A stretch of DNA of 64,000 bases from GCA-2718815 sp963578105 (GTDB taxonomy: Bacteria > Planctomycetota > Planctomycetia > Pirellulales > Pirellulaceae): contig CAUZBP010000012.1 in NCBI GenBank assembly GCA_963578105.1, forward strand, positions 1 through 64,000. Direction: 5' to 3'. Shown here piece by piece: positions 45,885-53,816 of the stretch. Each line of letters opens with the position of its first letter. The first letter of the stretch is position 1. A program made the translations under genes and the position numbers. The notes beneath the pieces were generated by a model. It was given only the letters and a program-made list of their open reading frames with translations, was not told the origin of the DNA and searched no databases.

Positions 45885-47255
45885 CTATTTCGTGATCGAC
45901 GCCTGACAAGCTGCGGTAATCCGTTCCAGACTGCCCCGGGCAAACGGGGTCTGCCAGACCGGGTACATGTCCTGGTCGTAAAATTCAGCCGGCGGCAGAT
46001 AGCCACACGACCCGTTGACCTGCCCGATCACCGCCACCGCTTGATCCGGACAACTGGTGCGCAACTGCTGCTGAAAGATCGAATAGGCCTCGTTCGGCTG
46101 CCCGACAAAAATTGCCTCGCCGACTCGCCAGATCCAAACGGGTTGCCGACTGGTGAGACCGTCACCCAGGTGACGGCGAATAAACTGTTCTCGCAACAAC
46201 CGTTCGGCAAGAGCACGATCCTGGCAGGATTTTAAATCGGTCTCAATTTGCGCAAGTGACGGCAGCTCTTTCAGTTCCAACTCCACGTCCAATTGTTGCA
46301 CCTCGATGCTTGTGGACACCGCGCGCTCGCAACGTTTCCATATTGCCAGCGGCGCTCCGGATTCCACCACGCCGTCAAACTGTAAGGATTTGCCGGCTGG
46401 CAGCATCCCCTCCAAGGTAGAGAGTACCGCGAAGCCCAGTTCCCGACCATTCTTGTCGGCGATTTCAGTACTTGCGTGATGACACTCCCTGGGTGACAAC
46501 TCAGCCGAAGCCCCCTGTAAAAACAGGCAGGGACCCGGATATCGCGCTTCAACCACTTCACGCATGGAGCCTACAAAATCGGGGGAAATTAACCGGTTTT
46601 CCGCAGCCAAGGTCGTCGGGTGACAGGCATAATTGACCAAGGTTGCCAGGGGCGTTCCCGCTTCTGAAGTCACGCAGCCGACCAGGATCGTATCGTCGGG
46701 TTGGCCCTCAGGATGATATCCACACAAAAATCGCTGGGCATTCGGATCCGCCAGGTCCCGATCCTGAGCCAAGCCACAACGACCATAATTCCAGGTGGCC
46801 GTCGCCGGCGTCGCCCCGTCCAATGCCCTCTGGGTGATCTGCGTCAAGGTATCACGCACCTGGTCCAAATATGGCCCGATCAGATGGCCGCCGGACAGGT
46901 CCCGGTGGGAACGCACAAGAGAAGGTCCGGCATGGGTGTGTGACGCGCAGAGCATAAGCCGCCCGGGATCTAGGTTCATGTTTTCCAGCACACCGCCACG
47001 CACATGACGTTCATCGTCCAGGTCCTGCCACCAACCCAAATCTACGGTGGCCAGTACCAGTGGCGCAGCTCCCGGCTCCTCTTGAATCGTCATCACGGCA
47101 GCTTCCAGCGGCCGATGGATTCCTTCAGCAACATCGTGTTGGGCAGCTCCCCAATTCCGCGCATAAATGCCAACAGGAGGCGTGATGTCCTGTCGGGCTA
47201 CCCCAATCCAACCCCGAAAGGACGGGTGGGAAAAGTTTAAATGCTTCGCTTGCAT
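45885..47255 (-). CDS. Neutral/alkaline ceramidase-like hydrolase without signal peptide
   Basis: This 456-residue protein resembles the N-terminal catalytic region of neutral ceramidases. GWIGVARQDITPPVGIY opens it; LCASHTHAGPS and VNYACHPTTLAAENRLIS carry the likely zinc histidines; FLQGASAELSPRE resembles the active-site region. True neutral ceramidases are about 650-700 residues and secreted; this one is shorter and has no signal peptide. It probably cleaves an amide in an unknown cytoplasmic substrate. GGGGAG lies about 11 bases before the ATG. Confidence 0.78.
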   Translation of the reverse strand: MQAKHLNFSHPSFRGWIGVARQDITPPVGIYARNWGAAQHDVAEGIHRPLEAAVMTIQEEPGAAPLVLATVDLGWWQDLDDERHVRGGVLENMNLDPGRLMLCASHTHAGPSLVRSHRDLSGGHLIGPYLDQVRDTLTQITQRALDGATPATATWNYGRCGLAQDRDLADPNAQRFLCGYHPEGQPDDTILVGCVTSEAGTPLATLVNYACHPTTLAAENRLISPDFVGSMREVVEARYPGPCLFLQGASAELSPRECHHASTEIADKNGRELGFAVLSTLEGMLPAGKSLQFDGVVESGAPLAIWKRCERAVSTSIEVQQLDVELELKELPSLAQIETDLKSCQDRALAERLLREQFIRRHLGDGLTSRQPVWIWRVGEAIFVGQPNEAYSIFQQQLRTSCPDQAVAVIGQVNGSCGYLPPAEFYDQDMYPVWQTPFARGSLERITAACQASITK

Positions 47256-47646
47256 GGCAGCGGTTGCTCCCCAATGGTCTGGTCGTAAAACAATCTTTTA
47301 CAAACGATCCCCTACAAAATTCATTGAAACCGGAAGAAATGATCGTTATACAGGTACAATCGGACTGTTCCCAACGGCCTGACAACCACCCATGGTAGTA
47401 GGCCACCTAGCTAGTTCAAGTCCTCTGATGACAAAGGCAATGACCGGGCAGCACCTACGGTGCAGCGCGACCACGGTACGCCACCGGATATTTTCAATTC
47501 ACTAAGGTTGCCCTTTTATCGAGGAGGAATTTGGTGGAATCGTTCATATTACTCGTCGTACCAACTCAAACCAGAAAGTTCGCCGAAGCTGGTCAGCCCG
47601 CAAAATGACGGCCTGCAAACGCTGCGGTGAAACAAGAGATGTTTCA
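47256..47646. other. Divergent intergenic region, no gene seen
   Basis: This 391-base gap lies between two divergent hydrolase genes. It is locally AT-richer near 47285-47365, where promoters for the ceramidase-like gene probably lie. A GAGGAGGAATTTGGTGGAATC tract at 47520 looks like a ribosome binding site but starts no supported gene. Confidence 0.4.
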
Positions 47647-49275
47647 ATGATTAAAAAGTCCATCGTTTTTTGGAGCCTGCTGTTGACCATGACAAGCAGC
47701 AAGGTTGTCTTCTCCGACCAACCGGTCAACCCAAAAAATCCGAATTCGCACCAGGTACGAACTGCTCCACCGGGTACAAAGCAACCCGAGCCTCATTTTT
47801 CTCGTCGCAAACCTTATCGAGTTATCTACCAGCAGGATAGCAGTTGGGGATTGGCCAACGCCGTCGACGTGGAAAACTACTTGCACGGAATGTGTGGCTT
47901 TCTGAAAGACACGCACGTCGATGCACTGTTCTGGCATGACGGCGCGGGGGGCAACACGGCTAATTACGACAGCGACGTACTGGAACTGACCGGAGAACGA
48001 ATCGGTAAGGTTCACCCCTTCCTGGAACAATTGATCCGGACGGGAAACGACCCTGCAAAAATCGTTGTCGAGGAGGCCCACCGACATGGTGTGGACATCT
48101 TTTACTCGTTCCGCATCAACGACCTGCACGACAGTCTTGGAGACGGCAAAAGCCATCCGCAACTGATTGCCTCGTTCAAGGTAGAACATCCGGATTGGAC
48201 CATCGGTCGGGGCCAGCCCTACGGCGGCGTTCACCAACTCGACTTCGCGATTCCAGAGGTCCGGGAACTGAAATTTTCCGTCATCGAAGAAGTCTTCCGG
48301 AAATACAACTTTGACGGACTGGAGATCGATTTCATGCGCAGTCCTCCACACTTTATTCCCGGCACCGAGCCAGAAAACGCCCCGATCCTGACCCAATTCC
48401 TGCGGCGGGTGCGGGAACATCTTGTACAGCGTGCAAAGGAGCGGGGCAAACCCATACCGCTGGCCGTGAGAGTCTCGGAGACCCGGGAAGCGTGCCGGTT
48501 GGATGGATTCGATGTGAAAACCTGGATTCAGGAGAGACTGGTCGATATCCTCATTCTGGGATCCGGTGCCATTGACATCGAGGTCGAATCTTTCAAACAG
48601 CTCGCCGCCAATACGAACATTTTGATCTATCCGTGTCTGTACGGTTGGCCGAGTGGATACATGCCCATCTCGCCCGAGATGACGCGGGGCCTGGCGGTCA
48701 ATTATTGGCACCAGGGCGCGGACGGAATCTACACGTTCAACTGGAACGCCCACACCTACACCCAGCGGCCTTCCGATCGGCGCCCGGGGGGACACGCAAA
48801 GTTTAAACACCAGATGCAGCGACTCCGTGAGATTGATAGTCCGGACGTGATGCGAGGCACAGACAAAGTTTTTGCAGCGGATCGAGGCAGGCCAGGCTGG
48901 ACGTACCCGCACAACTGGATGCACTGCGTGCTGCCAGTGACCTTTCAGGCAGGCCAAAATAGGGACATATCCGTCCTGGTCGGCGAAGATCTGGCCAAAG
49001 CACCGCAACCTCAACACCTTCATCTGGCCATTGACTGTGCACAAAAACAACTGCCGGGAGTCGATCCTGGCACATGGCAGGAATTTTCCGATGACGACCA
49101 GTTCGAAATCAAGTTGAATGGAAAAAAACTATCCAACCTGAAACGCGTCGACTCGCGGACCGTGATTCTCCTGCACTCTGAGCAGCTCCTGGTAGGTCGA
49201 AACCGTGTGAACATCTCTGCTTCGGCCGGCGAGTTCACCGTCAATGCTGTCGAAATCCAGGTGACCTACGACTAG
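47647..49275 (+). CDS. Secreted GH10-like TIM-barrel protein
   Basis: This 542-residue protein has a signal peptide (KKSIVFWSLLLTMTSSKVVFS). The barrel includes DALFWHDGAGGNTANY, EAHRHGVDIFYSFRINDLHD, KYNFDGLEIDFMRSP (the aspartate after EI is the likely acid) and GADGIYTFNWNAH. This pattern is seen in family 10-like glycosylhydrolases (GHL10/DUF4015 group) and is common in planctomycetes. A C-terminal beta domain (about 440-542) follows. Its polysaccharide target is unknown. I chose the ATG at 47647 because the signal begins there; an upstream start at 47605 adds 14 residues. Confidence 0.78.
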   Translation: MIKKSIVFWSLLLTMTSSKVVFSDQPVNPKNPNSHQVRTAPPGTKQPEPHFSRRKPYRVIYQQDSSWGLANAVDVENYLHGMCGFLKDTHVDALFWHDGAGGNTANYDSDVLELTGERIGKVHPFLEQLIRTGNDPAKIVVEEAHRHGVDIFYSFRINDLHDSLGDGKSHPQLIASFKVEHPDWTIGRGQPYGGVHQLDFAIPEVRELKFSVIEEVFRKYNFDGLEIDFMRSPPHFIPGTEPENAPILTQFLRRVREHLVQRAKERGKPIPLAVRVSETREACRLDGFDVKTWIQERLVDILILGSGAIDIEVESFKQLAANTNILIYPCLYGWPSGYMPISPEMTRGLAVNYWHQGADGIYTFNWNAHTYTQRPSDRRPGGHAKFKHQMQRLREIDSPDVMRGTDKVFAADRGRPGWTYPHNWMHCVLPVTFQAGQNRDISVLVGEDLAKAPQPQHLHLAIDCAQKQLPGVDPGTWQEFSDDDQFEIKLNGKKLSNLKRVDSRTVILLHSEQLLVGRNRVNISASAGEFTVNAVEIQVTYD

Positions 49276-49316
49276 AAAAGTCTCCCTGTCACGTAATAAT
49301 TCCCATGCAGGAGGGT

Positions 49317-49345
49317 GGCCGCCACAGGTCAGGGCGGCCTGATTT
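49317..49345 (+). terminator. Probable terminator after the GH10-like gene
   Basis: GGCCGCC (49317-49323) pairs with GGCGGCC (49333-49339) around a nine-base loop and is followed by TGATTTTA. It lies 42 bp after the stop codon. The T-run is short, so the call is moderate. Confidence 0.4.
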
Positions 49346-49481
49346 TACCGGCGGCAGCCGGGAAGCAAATTTGGCCTTGCTTCTAGTCTCTGGCGTTTGG
49401 AAGTTCAAGGTGAATGGATCCATTCACCCCAGACAATTTTCGGTAAACAAATTCAGCGGAGCTCATTAAAGAAAAAAACGT

Positions 49482-50846
49482 ATGTCAGAAAATCCGCGCT
49501 CTCCGCAAGCCGCATCTGCCAATGACTTGGTTGATCGTGGGACCCGGGAATGGGCCACTTTTAGCCGGCTTTCGTCACCACCTCGAAAAGTGCCCCCACT
49601 CATCTGGTTGCGGCTGATGCTATCGCAGTTGAACGGGAATTCCGGGTTCGCCTGCGGTTTTGGCGCAATGGCAATTTTCGTTGGACTGGGCTTTGCTCTG
49701 TTTTCCGGTCCGGACATGGGCTGGGTCGATGATGAATACCCCTGGATGCCCTCCGCCCTTGGGGTGGTGCTGCTGCTTTTGGGACTCTGCATTTGGAGCG
49801 GTGTGGCAGTCATCCTGGTGTCGAGGAGCCGGCAAGTCGCTGGTGTACTCACCGGGGGCGAGCCGGTGCAGGGACGTATCACCCAAATCATGGACCGCGG
49901 CAGCGGAGAATACCAGTCCTACCATAACGCGTTGGAACAAATGGCCGGGTTACGGAGCAAGGCCGGCTTCGTGGGCGCAGTGCTGTCCATGATCGAACAT
50001 TCCTTGAAGAATTGGCCCGTAAAAATACTCGTCACAGACTCACATGGGCAGGGTGGGGAACTGGATGCGCGCATGGACGTGGGTCCCCGGTTGACCAAGG
50101 GTGTGAAGGATCCGGAAGTTGTGCTGATGGTCGATCGTCACCAGGGCCACACACGGTGTGTCGCCCTGGAGCAATTTTCCTGGCTGACCGTCTCAGACTC
50201 CGGGAACCTGGTGTATGCCGTAGCAGACGAGGCGGTGAAACACGGCTTTGGCTGGGCACTGCTTCGCGCGCTGCTGGTTGTGGTTCCAACGTATTGTGCG
50301 GCGGTATGCGGGTTGAAGTTCGGACTTGTCCAACCGTTTGGTGGAGAAGATGGCTTCGGAGTACCGGCCCTGTTGGGCGCCTTCATCGTTCCAGTGTTTA
50401 CTTTTACACATGGTGTTGTCCCCGTTTTTTTCTATCGTGTTTTTACAGGAGTACTTGACTCGTTCACCCAAGCAAAGAAAACTGCCGCCGATAACCGCTT
50501 GCATTCCAGTCCGTTCATGGCGATCTTTTCCGGTTTCGTCTACCTTCACATGGGGTTTTGGTATGGCGTGCCGATGATTTTACTCGCTGCCCTGACCGGC
50601 TGGCTGAGTTTGCCGTGGGGACTTCTACACGTGTTGCTGGCTGGTCGTGGCCGTCGCCGCTGGGTCTTCCTGGAGCACGGGTCCACTTCCATGGCGCTAC
50701 TACTGTTCGTGGTCTGCTTTTCTGGCAGTAATTTGTTTCCCGTCGGCGTGATCGTGGCTTTGTTTCAGGCGTTGTTGTTGACGCTGGTGGAATGGAAAGC
50801 AAAAGCGTTGTGGATCAAACCGGAACCGGACGTTGCCAAACAATGA
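49482..50846 (+). CDS. Multi-pass membrane protein of unknown function
   Basis: I do not recognise a family for this 454-residue protein. It has two N-terminal membrane helices (FACGFGAMAIFVGLGFALF; ALGVVLLLLGLCIWSGVAVIL). A soluble region of about 140 residues begins VAGVLTGGEPVQGRITQIMDRG, loosely like the small beta domain of DUF3592 proteins. Four or five helices follow (from LLRALLVVVPTYCAAVCGL to the end). Residues 1-40 are polar and cytoplasmic. It stands alone between a hydrolase gene and tRNA-Gly. Confidence 0.75.
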   Translation: MSENPRSPQAASANDLVDRGTREWATFSRLSSPPRKVPPLIWLRLMLSQLNGNSGFACGFGAMAIFVGLGFALFSGPDMGWVDDEYPWMPSALGVVLLLLGLCIWSGVAVILVSRSRQVAGVLTGGEPVQGRITQIMDRGSGEYQSYHNALEQMAGLRSKAGFVGAVLSMIEHSLKNWPVKILVTDSHGQGGELDARMDVGPRLTKGVKDPEVVLMVDRHQGHTRCVALEQFSWLTVSDSGNLVYAVADEAVKHGFGWALLRALLVVVPTYCAAVCGLKFGLVQPFGGEDGFGVPALLGAFIVPVFTFTHGVVPVFFYRVFTGVLDSFTQAKKTAADNRLHSSPFMAIFSGFVYLHMGFWYGVPMILLAALTGWLSLPWGLLHVLLAGRGRRRWVFLEHGSTSMALLLFVVCFSGSNLFPVGVIVALFQALLLTLVEWKAKALWIKPEPDVAKQ

Positions 50847-51021
50847 CAGATGCAACAGCATCGCGGGTAGGGAGACAGGAACTTTCGCTCGAGCCGTTCG
50901 CCTGTTTGCTCCGCGCTTTGCACCAAAAGCTGACCAAAGCAGCAACTCAGAGACACTTGTTGGCCGGGCGACAGATCCTCAAGCGACTCACCAGTCGAAC
51001 GATGTACCTTCTGACTCTGTC

Positions 51022-51060
51022 GAAAGAAACAAGCCGCTGACAAGGGCTGTCAACGGCTTG
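51022..51060 (-). terminator. Rho-independent terminator of tRNA-Gly
   Basis: On the minus strand, directly 3' of the tRNA, CAAGCCG and TGACA arms pair with TGTCA and CGGCTTG around a five-base loop. This gives 12 base pairs with one internal mismatch. The stem is followed by TTTCTTTC, a typical intrinsic-terminator tail. Confidence 0.8.
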
Positions 51061-51067
51061 CGGCAAG

Positions 51068-51139
51068 AGCGGGAGACGGGATTCGAACCCGCGACATCCA
51101 GCTTGGGAAGCTAGCACTCTACCACTGAGTTACTCCCGC
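51068..51139 (-). tRNA. tRNA-Gly (anticodon CCC)
   Basis: The minus strand folds into a 72-nt cloverleaf. The acceptor stem is GCGGGAG/CTCCCGC, the D-arm CTCAGTGGTAGAG, and the anticodon stem CTAGC/GCTGG encloses loop TTCCCAA, giving anticodon CCC at positions 34-36. The T-arm is CGCGGGTTCGAATCCCG. The discriminator base is U and no CCA is encoded. It decodes GGG. Confidence 0.95.
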
Positions 51140-52167
51140 AGCACGATCTGACCGACAGGAATTCATGATCGGTGTTTGAAACCCCAGCAGCGCATTCATC
51201 AAAATCTCAGCGCAACCCATTCACAATCCAAGTTTCATTCTACCCGCTGCCAGGTTCCCGAAGTAGGCCCGCAGGGAACTTTGAACTCGCGAGACGGTCA
51301 TCGACCAGTGGTTACCACCGCCGTTGATTGTCTTCTCCAGACAACTCGTTCGATCGTGTATTAGTCCGGATCAACGTACACCGCCGTTTCAGTCGGTCCA
51401 TACCGGCTTCGCCCAAGACAGGTACCAATCAGAATCAGGCCGTCAGTAGGAACTACCTCGACCCCGCTCACGTGCCGAATCGGACTGTACCCTCTCGCTA
51501 CCAAAAAAATTCCTGCCGGACGTTCCGCCACAACCGCTTTTCGACCTGTTCCAGGACCGGGGTCAGCCGCGTTTCCAGCTTCCCGTTGAACAGGGGTTTT
51601 GGGGTCTCACAATTGAAAGAGTCAGAGGGTGTTTCCGGAACACCACACCCGCTGGGAAGGGGCTGACTGGGTCCAAATTTTCGACCGCTTGGCCAGAAAT
51701 CCCCGCTTACCGGCAAGCCGGGAATTTGGACAAATGCGGGCATCCTTCAACCAAAAACCCTTCTTTTTTCTTAGAAAACATGGGATATTTGAGAAAACTA
51801 AGATATTTTCCTAGTAAAGCATTGATCCTTTTTAGCTCCCGTATTACATTGAGATCCGTAGAGTTAGTGAAATAGGACGGTTTTTTTGATGGCGCCCGCA
51901 CTGTAAGTGGTGACATCATCAAGGCGACAGGTACCGTGATTTTCACCAGGTTGGTGAGACGTGTACCTGGAGGTCGGGGTGGTGCGTTACCAAAAGTCGG
52001 CCGCAAAAGTGACAACATTCACAACTTTGGTGATGGCGCACGTGCCACTGTATGGTGCTACTGCGTCGTCAAACGTACTTATGCGATTCCTCGGGAATCG
52101 TGGCTACCGGCATGATTTGTAGAACTTGAATTAACGCTAATTATCACATTTAACATCTGGGGAGCTA
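51140..52167. other. Gene-poor 1-kb stretch 5' of tRNA-Gly
   Basis: Over 1 kb without a supported gene, becoming AT-rich from 51750 to 51870. Contents I can point to: GGTGTT/AACACC arms at 51628-51644; the nested stem at 51928-51969 (separate entry); and CGATTCC/GGAATCG with a three-base loop at 52084-52100. One minus-strand open frame around 51500-51740 is coding-like in length only. I find no integrase or transposase. Confidence 0.6.
51928..51969. other. Nested double stem-loop, candidate structured RNA
   Basis: CAGGTAC (51928-51934) pairs with GTACCTG (51963-51969). Inside, TCACC (51943-51947) pairs with GGTGA (51953-51957) around loop AGGTT. It lies about 200 bp upstream of the PEP-CTERM gene. 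No known riboswitch consensus fits. Confidence 0.35.
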
Positions 52168-52842
52168 ATGATGGCACGCTTGACTAACAACACTTTTTCT
52201 TTGGCTTTGGTTATTGGAATTTCTCTCGGTTTGATTTCTCCTTCGCTCTGCTTCGGCGATTCTATTCAAATCGAATTCACCGGTGTCGACATTAAATATA
52301 ATGGATTTGAAATCACCGACGCCGACCCGGCTTTAAATGACCCCGACCCGTTGTCCACTGTTGTATTGTCGGTCGACAACGTAACGACTGGGCCGATTCT
52401 AACGAGCGACATTACTCACGACTTGTTCGTACCCGGAGTCGCAGGGATTCCCACCAGTGGTGGTAGTGTGACGAGCGCTTCCGGGGGCACGTTATTGCTC
52501 GGCCTTGGGACCGGTAACTACCTGAATCTGGATTTGGCACCTGTCGACGTCAATTTCATCAACATTCCCGGCGCAGTGACGTTCGTCTTCGCTGGATCCA
52601 TAGCTAGCGTGACTGGTCAGAACCTGCCGTCCGGGTTGCTAATTGGAGAAGACGTGGTTGTGTCGATTTCGAGTCAAGTGACTGCCTCGTCGCTCACCGA
52701 TGATGGAGCGGGTACCGTCACAGGTTTTTCATCTGCCGGAACAGGTGAAGTCGGTGGTATTGCCGTGCCCGAACCGACCAGTATCGCTCTGCTACTGCTA
52801 GCCATCGCTGGTGTGTGCTGCCTGACCGGTCGACAGAAGTGA
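52168..52842 (+). CDS. PEP-CTERM sorting-domain surface protein
   Basis: This 224-residue protein has an N-terminal signal peptide (LALVIGISLGLISPSLCFGDS), then a beta-rich, serine/threonine- and glycine-rich body. The C-terminal sorting signal is VPEPTSIALLLLAIAGVCC followed by LTGRQK: a PEP motif, a hydrophobic helix and a basic end. Such proteins are processed by an exosortase, which is not in this window, and become part of the extracellular matrix. GGGGAG lies just upstream of tandem ATG codons. A good terminator follows. Confidence 0.92.
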   Translation: MMARLTNNTFSLALVIGISLGLISPSLCFGDSIQIEFTGVDIKYNGFEITDADPALNDPDPLSTVVLSVDNVTTGPILTSDITHDLFVPGVAGIPTSGGSVTSASGGTLLLGLGTGNYLNLDLAPVDVNFINIPGAVTFVFAGSIASVTGQNLPSGLLIGEDVVVSISSQVTASSLTDDGAGTVTGFSSAGTGEVGGIAVPEPTSIALLLLAIAGVCCLTGRQK

Positions 52843-52885
52843 TTTGCGACAGCTGATTTTAGCGTTAATTCATCGTGCCATACTG

Positions 52886-52929
52886 AAAAAGCGGGTGGGA
52901 ATTGCCAAAGGTTCCCGCTCGCTTTTTTT
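52886..52929 (+). terminator. Rho-independent terminator of the PEP-CTERM gene
   Basis: AGCGGGTGGGAA (52890-52901) pairs over 12 positions, including two G-U wobbles, with TTCCCGCTCGCT (52912-52923). The loop has ten bases and seven T follow. AAAAA precedes it, so it could also work weakly in reverse. Confidence 0.88.
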
Positions 52930-53041
52930 ATTGAAAGTTGCGGGTCGTTGTTATTGTCTGGTTTTGTTCTGCCGAGTTGAGCTAGAGAGTCAGTCGTTCA
53001 GCATCCAACCTGGAGACACTTTCTTCACGAGGGGTTCGGAA

Positions 53042-53095
53042 GGAGAGGGGGTTCTTTCCCCCCACTCTTTAGTGGGGGGGAAAAGAACCCCCTCC
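53042..53095. other. Very stable long hairpin upstream of a small gene
   Basis: AGAGGGGGTTCTTT and CCCCCCACT on the left (53044-53066) pair with AGTGGGGGG and AAAAGAACCCCCTCC on the right (53071-53095). This makes about 21 base pairs with two single-base bulges and a CTTT loop. No T-run follows on either side, so it is not a standard terminator. It ends 22 bases before the ATG of the next gene, close to its ribosome binding site. Confidence 0.75.
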
Positions 53096-53117
53096 TATCA
53101 CCAACCAAGGAGTGACA

Positions 53118-53378
53118 ATGGATTCCCAACTCAACACTGTCGTAATGGCACAGTATCGGTGCAGGTCAAAGGGCCCACACCGCACCGTCATCAACTCAGG
53201 AGGGCACTGCCGCACCTGCCCCGAATTAGAACACGATTTCGTGCTGGTGCGTGACGACGGTCACACGCTGGGTGTACCCATCCGCTGGCTGGTCAATGCT
53301 CGCAACCTGTACGAAGACCGATGGGTCGCCATGCTGAAGCGTGATCGATCACTGAACGGTTACCATCCGGTGTGGTAG
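53118..53378 (+). CDS. Small orphan protein with a cysteine cluster
   Basis: This 86-residue protein starts at an ATG behind an excellent AAGGAG seven bases upstream. It contains YRCRSKGPHRTV and GGHCRTCPELEHDF, so three cysteines and three histidines that could bind zinc. The second half (VRWLVNARNLYEDRWVAML-like) is amphipathic. I recognise no family. A longer open frame crosses it in another phase but runs through the terminator and hairpin upstream, so that frame is not a gene. Function unknown. Confidence 0.6.
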   Translation: MDSQLNTVVMAQYRCRSKGPHRTVINSGGHCRTCPELEHDFVLVRDDGHTLGVPIRWLVNARNLYEDRWVAMLKRDRSLNGYHPVW

Positions 53379-53816
53379 TGGGTAGCACTGTAACCGTGGG
53401 GTAACTTTCGGAAGGGAAGCCGAAATTCTAAACCACGACGTCACGCTAGCACCCTATCACCAACCTGGTCCCTGCAACACGAAGGAGGCCATGACAGCCC
53501 GTTTGTTGTTGTGTTTCCACTTCGTAAAAAGAATCAACCCTGTGACCCCCGCAAACCGCACGTAGCGTTCTACTGGCTCGCGGGTCCTTTGGGCCGGACG
53601 GATCGGCGGCTGCAAATTTATGTGTGTGTCGCGACCGAAACTGCCAAGGCCGTTCGCTCTGCGTTCGGACCTTGCTTTTTGACCCGTTCTCCGTTACATA
53701 CCGTCGATCTTTTTATCTTCACAAGTTGTCCTTAAACCCACGTTGGTCCATTTCGACTGACAACCGTCATCAGTCGTAAGTAGTCGAAATCTTTTACCTC
53801 GTTCCAAGGAGTCGCC
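53379..53816 (+). other. Small-gene or decayed region before the protease gene
   Basis: A nested stem is visible: CGTGG (53395-53399) with CCACG (53433-53437), enclosing TTTCGG (53406-53411) with CCGAAA (53420-53425). GAAGGAGG then precedes an ATG at 53491 that opens only 24 codons (MTARLLLCFHFVKRINPV). A different frame stays open to 53735. One base of frameshift would join the two into about 80 residues. I do not call a gene here. Confidence 0.4.

Noticed and set aside
47644..49050. 468-codon open frame antisense to the GH10-like gene
   Set aside because: It mirrors a real coding sequence, has no start support and no recognisable domain.
51068..51139. Genomic island integrated at tRNA-Gly
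   Set aside because: No integrase, no duplicated tRNA end and no attachment repeats are visible, although the DNA beyond is gene-poor.
52126..52156. Sigma-70 promoter for the PEP-CTERM gene
   Set aside because: TTGAAT and a TTTAAC-like -10 would start transcription inside the ribosome binding site, leaving no usable leader.
52844..53254. 136-codon frame downstream of the PEP-CTERM gene
   Set aside because: It runs through the rho-independent terminator and the long hairpin, and competes with the better supported gene at 53118.
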